DNA from: Syntrophobacteraceae bacterium
GTDB taxonomy: Bacteria > Desulfobacterota > Syntrophobacteria > Syntrophobacterales > Syntrophobacteraceae
Reading direction: 5' to 3'
Length of the DNA stretch: 50,625 nucleotides
NCBI GenBank assembly: GCA_013314815.1
Contig: JABUEY010000010.1
Coordinates: 1 to 50,625, forward strand
Part shown: piece after piece, positions 35,757 to 45,613 of the stretch
How positions within the stretch are numbered: the first letter of the stretch is position 1
Layout of the letters: each line of letters opens with the position of its first letter
Position numbers and translations under genes: made by a program
Notes under the pieces: model-generated
What the model was told of the DNA's origin: nothing
Database searches by the model: none
What the model saw: only the letters and a program-made list of their open reading frames with translations

Positions 35757-36956
35757 ATGGAAAGAGACGACTCGAATCGGCCGACTCGAAAACATACCCA
35801 GGCGATTCACGCCGGCAAGCCGGACAACTCCTCGTACGGCGAGTTGTCCGTGCCGATATTCCAGACTTCCACCTTTGCATTCCCTGACGCGGAAGACGGA
35901 GCGGCGCGCTTCTCGGGAGAGAAACCCGGATATATCTATTCCCGTTTGAACAACCCCACGGTGAATGCCCTCGAAGATGCCGTCGCTTCCCTCGAGAACG
36001 GTTTCGGAGGCATAGCCACGGCTACAGGCATGGCGGCGGTAACCGCGGTTCTCATAGCGCTGCTTGCCCGCAGCACCCACGTCGCGGCCACCGATTCTCT
36101 TTACGGGGCGACCCGTGTGGCGCTGGAACTGGAACTTCCCCGGTTCGGCGTGGAAACGACCTTCGTGGATACATCCAACCTGGTCAGCCTCGAACACGCG
36201 CTGCGCCCCGAAACCCGCCTGGTTTTCCTGGAAACCCCCACGAACCCCACCATGATCCTCACCGACATTCGTGCGGCAGCCGAAATCGCGCACAGGCACG
36301 GCGCGCTTCTCGTGGTGGACAATACCTTCGCGAGCCCGTACCTGCAGAGGCCTGTCGACCTGGGTGCCGACGTGGTGGTGCACAGCATGACCAAGTTCAT
36401 CAATGGGCACAGCGACGTGCTGGGAGGGATGATCGTCGCGCGGACAGAGGAGCTGCACAGGGAGTTCAAAAGAACGCTTTCCATCTTCGGAGGGACCATG
36501 GACCCCCACCAGGCATGGCTCATCCTCCGAGGCCTTCGCACCATGCCGCTGCGGCTCGAAAAGGCTCAGAAAAACGCCCTTAAGCTGGCCCGCTTTCTCA
36601 GCCTGCACCCAAAGGTCACCTGGGTGCGCTATCCCGGCCTGCCCGACCACCCGCAGCATGAAATCGCCAAGAAACAGATGGACGGATTCGGGTCGATGAT
36701 CTGCTTCGGAGTGAGAAACGGACTGAAAGGCGGCATCACCGTCATGAACAGCGTGCGGCTCATCACTCTCGCCGTTTCGCTGGGAGGCATCGAATCCCTC
36801 ATCGAACATCCCGCGTCCATGACCCATGCCGCCATACCGAGGGAGGGGCGGGAAAAGGCGGGCATTCTCGATGAACTGGTGAGGCTGTCCGTGGGCTGTG
36901 AGGACTACGAGGATTTGAAGGAAGACCTCGACCACGCGCTCAGCCTCATACAATGA
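35757..36956 (+). CDS. Cys/Met-metabolism PLP-dependent enzyme (methionine gamma-lyase-like)
   Basis: A 399-residue fold-type I PLP enzyme of the trans-sulfuration family. The PLP-binding Lys lies in the segment HSMTKFINGHSDVLGG. Other family patterns are YIYSRLNNPTVNALEDAVAS, LVFLETPTNPTM and VVDNTFASPYLQRP. It could be methionine gamma-lyase, cystathionine gamma-lyase or synthase, or O-acetylhomoserine sulfhydrylase. The Cys that follows LYG in characterised methionine gamma-lyases is Ala here (LYGATRV), so the exact reaction is open. The ATG at 35757 is preceded by CAGGAG. It ends two bases from the convergent cobalamin adenosyltransferase gene. Confidence 0.88.
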   Translation: MERDDSNRPTRKHTQAIHAGKPDNSSYGELSVPIFQTSTFAFPDAEDGAARFSGEKPGYIYSRLNNPTVNALEDAVASLENGFGGIATATGMAAVTAVLIALLARSTHVAATDSLYGATRVALELELPRFGVETTFVDTSNLVSLEHALRPETRLVFLETPTNPTMILTDIRAAAEIAHRHGALLVVDNTFASPYLQRPVDLGADVVVHSMTKFINGHSDVLGGMIVARTEELHREFKRTLSIFGGTMDPHQAWLILRGLRTMPLRLEKAQKNALKLARFLSLHPKVTWVRYPGLPDHPQHEIAKKQMDGFGSMICFGVRNGLKGGITVMNSVRLITLAVSLGGIESLIEHPASMTHAAIPREGREKAGILDELVRLSVGCEDYEDLKEDLDHALSLIQ

Positions 36957-36958
36957 GT

Positions 36959-37552
36959 TCAGAAATCGATGCCCGGCTGCGGTTCGATGCCTTTGCGATA
37001 CGCGTGCTTGATTTCGTTTACCTGGCTGACGGTGTCCGCCAGGTCGATGACCTCGGGGTGGGCGTCGCGGCCGGTGAGGACGAGGTGCATGAGGGGAGGT
37101 TTGAGGCGGATCAGTTCGAGGACCTGGTCGAGGTCGACCAGGTGGAGTTTCAGCGCGTTGTTGATTTCGTCGAGGACGATCAAGTCGTAGCCGCCGGAGG
37201 AAATTCTCTCCCGTGCCAGTTCAACGGCCTTCTGTGCGGCTTCGCGGTGAGTGGAGCGGGGAAAGGGGTTCCCCTGAATTCCGCAGAATCCCATGCCCGT
37301 GTGGATCAGTTCCACATCGCAGTCGATTTTGTTGATGCCGTCCCATTCCCCGGTGTAGAAATCGCCTTTCATGAACTGGATCATCAGTATCCTGAGGCCA
37401 TGGCCGCAGGCGCGGACGATCATCCCGAGGGCCGACGAAGTCTTGCCTTTACCGTGGCCCGTAAGCACGACGATAAGCCCCGTCCTCTTTTCAGGCTGGA
37501 AGCGGTTGATCGGAAGGTCGGGCGTGAGTGTTCCGACGTTCTTTCTTGTCAT
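36959..37552 (-). CDS. cobO: Cob(I)yrinic acid a,c-diamide adenosyltransferase (CobO/BtuR/CobA type)
   Basis: A 197-residue corrinoid adenosyltransferase converting cob(I)alamin or its precursors to the adenosyl form using ATP. The modified P-loop is LTGHGKGKTSSALGM, and VLDEINNALKL follows Walker B. The family segments QFMKGDFYTGEW and HTGMGF are present. Length equals that of enteric BtuR. The ATG at 37552 is preceded by AGGA at nine bases; a longer in-frame ATG at 37615 lacks a ribosome binding site. No other cobalamin gene is nearby, so its role is probably general B12 salvage. Confidence 0.93.
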   Translation of the reverse strand: MTRKNVGTLTPDLPINRFQPEKRTGLIVVLTGHGKGKTSSALGMIVRACGHGLRILMIQFMKGDFYTGEWDGINKIDCDVELIHTGMGFCGIQGNPFPRSTHREAAQKAVELARERISSGGYDLIVLDEINNALKLHLVDLDQVLELIRLKPPLMHLVLTGRDAHPEVIDLADTVSQVNEIKHAYRKGIEPQPGIDF

Positions 37553-37666
37553 GTCGTAGAATCCTGTCCCGCGTTTTCTCCGGTCCGTGTACCCGTCTTT
37601 TCCAATGATAATCATCGCAGGGTCTTCATGGAGCCGAGGAGCGTCGGCGAAGCGGCCGGGAACCGG

Positions 37667-38242
37667 TTATGGCCGGGTCTCAACCTGTTCGTGTGCCTCA
37701 TCGAGAGGCACGAAGTAGACGTCGGTCGGTTTAAGCTTGCTGTTGCGAAGGTATTTCGCCCTGACCTTCATACCGATCCAGTCGAGGCCCGCGGCATCCG
37801 GATCGACCCCCAAAAGACGCCCGAGGAAAAGTGTGTCCGCATCATCGAATTCCACCAGGACGAGTACGAAGGGAGTTTCGGGCAGGAATTCTTCGCTCCC
37901 GTACCGGCAGACAGTAAAGGCGTGGACGGTTCCTTCGCCGGGCAGGCGCACCCACTGTGTTTCTTTCCCCGAATACATTCCGTGCCCGCGGGGTGTGGCA
38001 TAGACGTAGCCGGTTTCCGGTTCCCTGCATCCCAGCAGAACCCCGTTTGAAAGTCCGGCGAAAAACGGGCTGTCCTGGCCGTAGCTGTGCGAGTAGCGGA
38101 TCGAGTATTCCTGTTCGATCCGCAGCGGGGTCATGGCTTTGAGTTGATGGAGGCTTTCCGTGGTGAGGTTCTTCGGAAAAGGGATGTCGTGCACCACGTA
38201 ACCGCCTGAAGTCTCTGCGCGCTTTCCCGGCAACCTGCTCAT
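37667..38242 (-). CDS. DUF35 / OB-fold acyl-CoA-associated protein
   Basis: A 191-residue protein of the DUF35 type (zinc ribbon plus OB fold), which partners thiolase-like enzymes and helps bind acyl-CoA. The OB fold shows WVRLPGEGTVHAFTVCRYG and FVLVLVEFDDADTLFLGRLL. The expected four-Cys rubredoxin-like ribbon is degenerate: the region GVLLGCREPETGYVYATPRG keeps one Cys only. GAGGAG lies eight bases before the ATG. The probable partner thiolase gene is upstream on the same strand but separated by about 670 bases containing a dispersed repeat. Confidence 0.82.
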   Translation of the reverse strand: MSRLPGKRAETSGGYVVHDIPFPKNLTTESLHQLKAMTPLRIEQEYSIRYSHSYGQDSPFFAGLSNGVLLGCREPETGYVYATPRGHGMYSGKETQWVRLPGEGTVHAFTVCRYGSEEFLPETPFVLVLVEFDDADTLFLGRLLGVDPDAAGLDWIGMKVRAKYLRNSKLKPTDVYFVPLDEAHEQVETRP

Positions 38243-38358
38243 ATGCGATCTCCTCGTGATTGAGCTGTGCTCCGCCGTTCACGTGCGGAATGCAGTTTTC
38301 CATATGAGGCCCGGAGCGTTCCCGCCATGGCCGCGCTCCGGTTCTCACCGTGAAAGAG

Positions 38359-38814
38359 AGAAGGTTCTTCTCATAAACGATCCAATCAGCTCCGGTATTC
38401 TCTCGTAAACGTGTACCCGGACTGTTGCCGCACAAAGGTGGAATGCACCCACCGCAACGTCTTTCCCACAACAATGTCATTCGGCATCACACCTCATCCC
38501 GCACCACAACGTCATTCCCTCGAAAGGCGGGAATCCAGGAAGGTTAACCGTGCATGGCAGGTAGACCAAACGGTACGCTGTAAGTCGGTGTGACATCGAA
38601 TCCTGAGCGGGTATGGCAGCATCACAAAAAGGATTCGCCGGGAAATAGGGAGTCAAGATGCGCTCAGACTGGATTCCCGCCTTCCAGGGAACGACGTTGT
38701 GCTTATCGTGGGAATGACGTTGTGGTGCCGAATGACGTTGTGTTGCGAAATGTTGTTGTGTTGCCTGGTGAGCTCGTGGTGCCGATTGAGGTTGTTGCGA
38801 AAATGATGTCGTGA
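38359..38814 (+). repeat. Dispersed intergenic repeat, copy F (longest)
   Basis: The head AAGGTTCTTCTCATAAAC is interrupted by about 35 bases before resuming as CGTGTACCCGGACTGTTGCC and GCACAAAGGTGGAATGCACC. CAACGTCATTCC-like units lead to CGAAAGGCGGGAATCCAGGA and AGGTTAACCGTGCATGGC. After a rearranged distal arm, GACTGGATTCCCGCCTTCCA begins a second palindrome. It is followed by about 120 bases of degenerate GGGAATGACGTTGTGGTGCC-like tandem units. It fills the gap between the thiolase and DUF35 genes. Confidence 0.75.
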
Positions 38815-38909
38815 TGCCATCGATCCTTAGTTTTGTGTGCGTGGTCGGGCGTTATCCTCCTGGTTCGGGTTTGTCCATTCAACCGGCGTGTATTCCCGGC
38901 TCAACCAAT

Positions 38910-40274
38910 TTATGACTCTACTTCGAGAACGGTTACCGTGATATAGGTGCCCGTTCCTGCGTGGCTGTGGATGGCCCCCTTGACGGGGTTTCTGATCTGA
39001 AGGGCCGCGTCTGCGAAGTGCCTTTCAATGCCCTGCTGCAGCTGCCAGACGGCAAAGACCGCCTGCATGAGGCCGGTGGCACCCACCGGGTGGCCGCAGG
39101 CGATCAGGCCGCCGGACGGGTTGACGGGACACACGGGTGCGAAGGGCAGGTCCAGGCCGTAGTCGATGCCGGGCATGAACGTCCTGCCGCTTGAAGCCAG
39201 AGGGCCTCCTTCCCCGTACCGGCAAAGGCCCATGTCTTCATAGGTCTGGATCTCGGAGGAAGAATAGGCGTCATGGAGTTCTATGAAGTCCAGTTCGTTC
39301 AGGGGGTCGAAGATGCCCGCCTGTTTGAATGCCATGTTCGAAGCCACCCGCCCGGCGCGGAAGCTGTGCACGCCAGGGTAGCGGACTCCCCTCCCCCACA
39401 GGTCCCTGTAATAGGATCGAGTGTCTTCCGAGTTCTTTTCCTGTTCCGTGGCATAGTCGCGCATGAAGGCATCGAAGTCCACGTGGGGCCTGTCGGCCAT
39501 GCGCATGGCATCGGTGCCGCGACCGATCCCTGTAATCTTCACCAGGGGCCGGGGTATGCGGGCTCCGGATGCCTCAAGGCGGCTCAGGCCGTCCTCGGAC
39601 ACGAGAATGCACGCCGCCGCGCCGTCGCTCATGACGCACGTGTCGAGCATGGTGACGGGCCACGCAACCATGGGGGATTTTCGCACGTCGGCAATCGTAT
39701 AGCGCCTGCGTTTTTGGGCGTAGGGGTTGTGCAGAGCGTTCCTGTGGTTCTTCACCGACACGTGGGCCATCTGTTCCACCGTTGTGCCGAAGACCTTCAT
39801 GTGCCGCGTCACCATCATGGCGTAGTAGCCCGTGTAGAAACCTCCCACGGGATAGTCGAAGCTGGCATCGGAAGCCAGTGCAATGAATTCGTTGCCTTTC
39901 CATGTATCGACCCGGCTCATGGTTTCAAATCCGAAGGCGACGCAGACATCCATGAAACCGCTGGCGATGGTCTTCCAGGCTTCCTGGAGGCAGATCCCGC
40001 CGGTGGCTCCACCTCCCTCGACCCTGTGGCTCGGCTTGGGGCAGAGTCCCAAATAGTCCTGCACCATGGTGGCCGCCTTCAGTTGCCTGGTGAAGTGATC
40101 GCTGAAATAGCTCGCCACGGAACCGTCCGCCAGTTCGTTGAACTTCCTCGAATCCAGTCCGATGCTTTCAACGGCATAATCGTATGCCTCCTTGACCAGG
40201 GCCTGGAAAGTCTTGTCGGACCGTGCCTTGGCAAACTTGCTGACTCCTCCCGAAACCACATGGACTGGCCGCAT
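38910..40274 (-). CDS. Thiolase-superfamily protein (SCP-x/acetyl-CoA acetyltransferase-like) lacking the nucleophilic Cys
   Basis: A 454-residue thiolase-fold protein. Family landmarks are ELHDAYSSSEIQTYEDMGLC, CPVNPSGGLIACGHPVGATG and HSHAGTGTYITVTVLE. In classical thiolases a Cys stands just before the A-[ST]-G turn near residue 90; here the segment is RVEGGGATGG, with Gly at about position 89. The nearest Cys is at 95. The His in GHPVGATG is retained. The loss suggests a non-classical condensation, hydrolysis or binding role, probably with the DUF35 partner. GGAG lies seven bases before the ATG. Homology to thiolases is clear; the reaction is unknown. Confidence 0.87.
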   Translation of the reverse strand: MRPVHVVSGGVSKFAKARSDKTFQALVKEAYDYAVESIGLDSRKFNELADGSVASYFSDHFTRQLKAATMVQDYLGLCPKPSHRVEGGGATGGICLQEAWKTIASGFMDVCVAFGFETMSRVDTWKGNEFIALASDASFDYPVGGFYTGYYAMMVTRHMKVFGTTVEQMAHVSVKNHRNALHNPYAQKRRRYTIADVRKSPMVAWPVTMLDTCVMSDGAAACILVSEDGLSRLEASGARIPRPLVKITGIGRGTDAMRMADRPHVDFDAFMRDYATEQEKNSEDTRSYYRDLWGRGVRYPGVHSFRAGRVASNMAFKQAGIFDPLNELDFIELHDAYSSSEIQTYEDMGLCRYGEGGPLASSGRTFMPGIDYGLDLPFAPVCPVNPSGGLIACGHPVGATGLMQAVFAVWQLQQGIERHFADAALQIRNPVKGAIHSHAGTGTYITVTVLEVES

Positions 40275-40565
40275 ACTTTTTCTCCGGGGTGTTCCCAGTG
40301 GGGGTGGAACCGAACTCCCTTGTTCATGTCCGCAATATAATCACCGCCCGCGGACGGGCAATGACGTTCTCGGAAACGAGGTCCCGTTGAAAACCGGTTC
40401 GAGGATTCCTTGTGGTTGCCTTTGTGGCGGGAACCGTCTGCCTGGCGGGGGTGGACGGGTTTGTCGACGGTATTGATCGATGTTTCTGAAAAAGCCGTTG
40501 CCGTGGCGTTTTCACTCCATCCGCAGGAATTGGAGATCCCCCGAGCCCCGGCTGTAGTCGATCTC

Positions 40566-41228
40566 TCAAATGTATCGGAACCAGAACTGTTCGACTCTCT
40601 CGAAATTGCTGCGAACTCCCTTCGCACCGGAAATAAAGTCCCCATGCCCCGGCAGTATCCACTCGGAATCCAGCCCGGCAAGCCTCCTGATGCTCGCTTT
40701 CAGCGTTTCGCCGCTGCCTCCCGGCAGATCCGTCCGTCCCAGGCCGTCTTTGAACAGCACGTCCCCCGTAAAAAGGGCTCGCTTCCCGGGCCAGTAGACG
40801 GAGACCGATCCGGGTGAATGTCCGGGGGTGTGGATCACGTGGAGTTCGAGTCCTTTCACGTCGAGGTTTCCTTCCTGGAGGAAGAAATCAGGTGCACAGG
40901 ATTCCACATCGAAGGCTCCACCCGAGTACCTGGCCATCTCCTTTACGAGGTGCCAGTCCGTTTCGTGGATGGCAAAAAGGGCCTGCGTGTCTTTCTTGAA
41001 CAGCTGTACCGCTTCGAAATGGTCGGGATGAGCGTGTGTGCAGATCACGAGCTCGATGTCGGAAATCCCGGCGCCGATCTGCCGCAGCCCCATCTCGACG
41101 TGGCTGAAGAGCCCCAGGTGACCCGGGTCTACGAGCACTCGGGTCGGTCCGTCGATAAGATAGGTGTTGCAGTTGTTGGCACTCATGGAGTTCCACATAA
41201 AACCGTGCAAACCATCGAAGATTTTCAT
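40566..41228 (-). CDS. MBL-fold metallo-hydrolase
   Basis: A 220-residue metallo-beta-lactamase-fold hydrolase of the glyoxalase II-like group. The metal-binding motif is THAHPDHFEA, followed by HTPGHSPGSVSVYW, the bridging Asp in FTGDVLF, and ILPGHG near the C-terminus. These give a dinuclear site. The substrate is unknown; thioesters and similar compounds are common in the family, which would suit the thiolase neighbour. AAGGTGG lies before the ATG. It stands between the groEL terminator and the thiolase gene, with about 290 bases of featureless sequence after its stop codon. Confidence 0.88.
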   Translation of the reverse strand: MKIFDGLHGFMWNSMSANNCNTYLIDGPTRVLVDPGHLGLFSHVEMGLRQIGAGISDIELVICTHAHPDHFEAVQLFKKDTQALFAIHETDWHLVKEMARYSGGAFDVESCAPDFFLQEGNLDVKGLELHVIHTPGHSPGSVSVYWPGKRALFTGDVLFKDGLGRTDLPGGSGETLKASIRRLAGLDSEWILPGHGDFISGAKGVRSNFERVEQFWFRYI

Positions 41229-41307
41229 TTCGTTCCACCTTTCACAGCTGAGCTTGCGATTGACTCCCGGCTGCCGTCTTTATAACAGACTTCGACGTCC
41301 TCCAGAA

Positions 41308-41353
41308 TAAAAAAAGGCCTTGCAGCCGCAATGTCCGCCGGCAGCAGGGCCTT
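41308..41353 (-). terminator. Intrinsic terminator of the groESL operon
   Basis: On the minus strand AAGGCCCTGC and GCAAGGCCTT form a stem with an intervening loop, followed directly by TTTTTATT. It lies 76 bases after the groEL stop codon and before the MBL-fold gene on the same strand. Confidence 0.75.
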
Positions 41354-41428
41354 GAATCCTCGATGCGCGTGAACGATTTTTTGTTTCTCCTCCCCGGGTT
41401 CACCCCGGGGAGGATATCCCCCTGGCTC

Positions 41429-43087
<1,659 letters not shown>

Positions 43088-43375
43088 CTATTGAACGATG
43101 GCCAGAATGTCGTCCTCACGCATGACCAGGTGTTCTTCCCCGTCGATCTTCACTTCGGTGCCCGCATACTTGTTGAAAAGGACCCGGTCTCCCTCCTTGA
43201 CGATCGGGGGAGTGACCTGCCCGTTTTCCAGGATCTTTCCTTTTCCGACGGCGACAACCCTTCCCTGCTGAGGCTTCTCCTTGGCCGTGTCGGGTATGAT
43301 GATTCCTCCTGCAGTCTTTTCTTCCTCCTCGAGACGTTTGATGATGACACGATCCTGCAACGGTCTCAGTTTCAT
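43088..43375 (-). CDS. groES: Co-chaperonin GroES (Hsp10)
   Basis: A 95-residue co-chaperonin with [20 protein letters not shown] at the N-terminus, the mobile loop [19 protein letters not shown] and the conserved [20 protein letters not shown] region. The ATG at 43375 is chosen because AAGGAG lies nine bases upstream and the protein then has the normal GroES length; a longer frame would start upstream of the operator. Confidence 0.98.
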   Translation of the reverse strand: MKLRPLQDRVIIKRLEEEEKTAGGIIIPDTAKEKPQQGRVVAVGKGKILENGQVTPPIVKEGDRVLFNKYAGTEVKIDGEEHLVMREDDILAIVQ

Positions 43376-43461
43376 AACGCGGTTCTCCTTTTTCCTGCAA
43401 TTGAGGTCTTCCAGGAAAGAGGCCTCCCCAGTCGGCCTCCTCCACAATCCTGACCAGGATG

Positions 43462-43488
43462 TTAGCACTCTATCCATTCGAGTGCTAA
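43462..43488. promoter_or_regulatory. CIRCE operator of groESL
   Basis: A perfect TTAGCACTC-N9-GAGTGCTAA inverted repeat, the binding site of the HrcA repressor. It lies about 87 bases before the groES start codon and immediately downstream of the promoter. The operon is therefore expected to be heat-inducible by HrcA inactivation. No hrcA gene is in this window. Confidence 0.97.
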
Positions 43489-43493
43489 CAGCA

Positions 43494-43521
43494 AATTTAC
43501 TCATCGGTTGAGAATTATCAA
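43494..43521 (-). promoter_or_regulatory. Sigma70-type promoter of groESL
   Basis: Read on the minus strand, TTGATA (43521-43516) and TAAATT (43499-43494) are separated by 16 bases and end just before the CIRCE element, so the operator would cover the start of transcription, as in other CIRCE-controlled groESL operons. Confidence 0.6.
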
Positions 43522-43703
43522 CTGGAATTCCAGATTGTTTTGGAGAACTTGGAAACGTATATAACGATTTTCCCGATATGAAGCCTGGATATGGATTTTT
43601 TCAGTGAATCTGTCTTGCTTTCTTTATATGGTTACGTTTTTTGTTTTGTCAATACGAAGGCTGATCGGGATGGGCGGATCGCCTTCCACGCGAGTCTTCT
43701 CCC

Positions 43704-44690
43704 CTATCGGGATGTGAAGGAAAGCAGGCAGTGGCGAAACGAGGATCCGCAGGACGAAGACGGGCGGTACAGGATGTCCCGGGTGGAACATCTCATGCCG
43801 AGTTTCTCCAGTGAAGCGAAGTCGGAAAGGGTCTCCGGGAAGGTTTGTGATGCACTCGATTCGAACAGGTAGAACAGGAGAATCCCTCCGGGGTTGAGTG
43901 CATTCGATGCCTTCCCGAGAAATCCATCGAGGAAGGCGTGATGGCCGCCGGCGTCGTCTTCCGCCGCGTACCGCATCTTCATGTATTCGAGCACATTGGA
44001 TAGATAAACAACATCGAAGCGGATATCGGCGTCATCGAGGGCGATTTCCAGGGGGAGGTTGACAAGGGGATACCGGGTTGCGGAAGCACTCCAGGCGGCA
44101 TATGTCTTTTCGTCGGCAAGGAAGGGGATTGAGTCGAGGGAAAGCAGGTCCAGTGTACGCATAAAGTGTGCAAACGGGGAGGGCCGTTGCATGCCGTTGA
44201 GAAGCAGGCTGTCCCAGAAGGAAGCGGCGCTGCCGCTCAGATTCCCGCGCACCGATAGGTACAGGTCGAGTCGTCTGCTGCCCGGCAGAGAAGCGGGAAC
44301 TCCTCTTCCTGCCAGGAAATCCTGTGCCCTGGGGATGCCGGCGAGGAAGAAGGCGAGAAAGTCGCTCCAGTGTAAACTCATGATCGCCGCTGTCTTGAGT
44401 TCATTGAAAAAGCACGCGGGCCTCGATATATCCACGGCAACGACGGGGCAGGCATTCAGGTGGAGGAAAAGGAGGGGAACATCTCCCGATCCCGCGATGG
44501 TGAGCACCGATTTTCCGGCTGGCATGCAATCCGCAAGACCCTCCCACGGCTGCTCGGTCGCCATCAGATAGGGCGGGGAATCGAGATGAAAACAGGTCCG
44601 GGGAAGTGCTGCAGGATGATTCGACAGCAGACGGTCGCATTCCCTGTACAGTTCGTCCTGTGGCAAATACATCCAGCTGTGGCTGTGCAT
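43704..44690 (-). CDS. DUF3419 / BtaA-like SAM-dependent protein
   Basis: A 328-residue protein with the hallmark of the DUF3419 family, which includes BtaA (S-adenosylmethionine:diacylglycerol 3-amino-3-carboxypropyltransferase): SVLTIAGSGDVPLLFLHLNA followed by VVAVDISRPACFFNELKTAA at about residues 61-102. The second half contains a typical methyltransferase-like fold end (FDVVYLSNVLEYM, NALNPGGILLFYLF). Whether it makes a lipid or another product is unknown. GGAGG lies five bases before the ATG at 44690; a longer frame would run into the J-domain gene. It is followed by the divergent groESL control region. Confidence 0.82.
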   Translation of the reverse strand: MHSHSWMYLPQDELYRECDRLLSNHPAALPRTCFHLDSPPYLMATEQPWEGLADCMPAGKSVLTIAGSGDVPLLFLHLNACPVVAVDISRPACFFNELKTAAIMSLHWSDFLAFFLAGIPRAQDFLAGRGVPASLPGSRRLDLYLSVRGNLSGSAASFWDSLLLNGMQRPSPFAHFMRTLDLLSLDSIPFLADEKTYAAWSASATRYPLVNLPLEIALDDADIRFDVVYLSNVLEYMKMRYAAEDDAGGHHAFLDGFLGKASNALNPGGILLFYLFESSASQTFPETLSDFASLEKLGMRCSTRDILYRPSSSCGSSFRHCLLSFTSR

Positions 44691-44812
44691 GGCATCCTCC
44701 GCCGGCCGTCCTGCGGATGGATTTTTCACTTCCTGAACTGTGCGGCCGGAGGTTCGAGCATATCCGGAGGGAGAAGGAAAGCAAGGGAAAAGGATCAAAA
44801 GGACAGGGTTGT

Positions 44813-45487
44813 CTATCGCACGAAGATGTGGACGAGGATGCGCGGGCGGGTATGCCGGGCAGGGATATCCAGTGTTGTCCCGTCCCGGACGCCGGGAGGG
44901 ATCCGAATCGTTATGTTTTCTTCGTACTGCCCTGCTCCCCTGCCCCCGCATTCCGTGCAAAGGTGCATTCCCTGGCTTCCCGTCCCCATGCAGTTCGAAC
45001 ACGCGAAGGAGGAGGGAGCGGCAAGAGGAAGAAATCCTCCTTTTCGAGCCTCTGCGCGGCTCAGGATCACTTCGATCTTGATAGGCCTCTGAAATGCCGT
45101 TTCCGCGAAACCGGTTCCATACAGGCTGCCGAAAATCCGGGCGAAGAAACCATCCTGTCCGTATTGTTCGGATCCGTATTGCTCGGAAAGCCCGCGAATA
45201 TAAGTCGGTCGTGCCTGCGTCCGCCTGGGGGAAACGGATTCCATGGGTGCGGCTTGTTCCCGGAGACGTTCTTCTTCCCTCGTCAGACTTTCATTGTACG
45301 ACTTTCTTGCAACAGGGTCGGAAAGAACCTGGTAGGCCTCGTTGATTTCCTGAAATCGGCGGGTCCTGCCGGGTCCTGCGTGATCGGGATGATGGATCCG
45401 CGCAAGCTTCCTGTAAGCCGCACGAATACCGCCCGCACTCTCGGCCCGGGTCACTCCCAGAATGGCGTAGTAATCCTTTCGCTTCAT
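44813..45487 (-). CDS. Short J-domain (DnaJ-like) co-chaperone
   Basis: A 224-residue protein with an N-terminal J-domain (about residues 4-68), HPD at 33-35 in ARIHHPDHAG and the usual helix IV pattern (INEAYQVLSDPVARKSYNES). A linker of about 70 residues follows. The C-terminal part has only two CxxCxGxG-like units (CSNCMGTGS and CTECGGRG) instead of four, and then one beta-rich substrate-domain segment (NITIRIPPGVRDGTTLDIPA). It is thus a shortened DnaJ with half a zinc-binding region. It should stimulate DnaK ATPase; specificity is unknown. It lies between the Hsp20 genes and the DUF3419 gene on the same strand. Confidence 0.87.
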   Translation of the reverse strand: MKRKDYYAILGVTRAESAGGIRAAYRKLARIHHPDHAGPGRTRRFQEINEAYQVLSDPVARKSYNESLTREEERLREQAAPMESVSPRRTQARPTYIRGLSEQYGSEQYGQDGFFARIFGSLYGTGFAETAFQRPIKIEVILSRAEARKGGFLPLAAPSSFACSNCMGTGSQGMHLCTECGGRGAGQYEENITIRIPPGVRDGTTLDIPARHTRPRILVHIFVR

Positions 45488-45538
45488 ATGCCCGCTTCCG
45501 CCTTGATATCTATCTGTTTATTATTTAGCATAATAAAT

Positions 45539-45570
45539 GGCGTCGAGAAGGACAAGCCCTTCCCGACGCC
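45539..45570 (-). terminator. Probable terminator after the Hsp20 cluster
   Basis: GGCGTCGAGAAGG and CCTTCCCGACGCC pair with one mismatch around a short loop. On the minus strand the stem is followed by ATTTATTATG, a weak T-rich tail. It lies 44 bases after the last Hsp20 stop codon and 50 bases before the J-domain gene, so it may reduce read-through between them. Confidence 0.5.
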
Positions 45571-45613
45571 AGCTGAAGACTATCCGCCGGACGAAGTCGC
45601 GGCATATTCGGCA

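Noticed and set aside
41389-41413. Strong CCTCCCCGGG/CCCGGGGAGG stem just after groEL as its terminator
   Set aside because: On the minus strand it is followed by A-rich rather than T-rich sequence; the stem at 41308-41353 with a T-tract is the better terminator.
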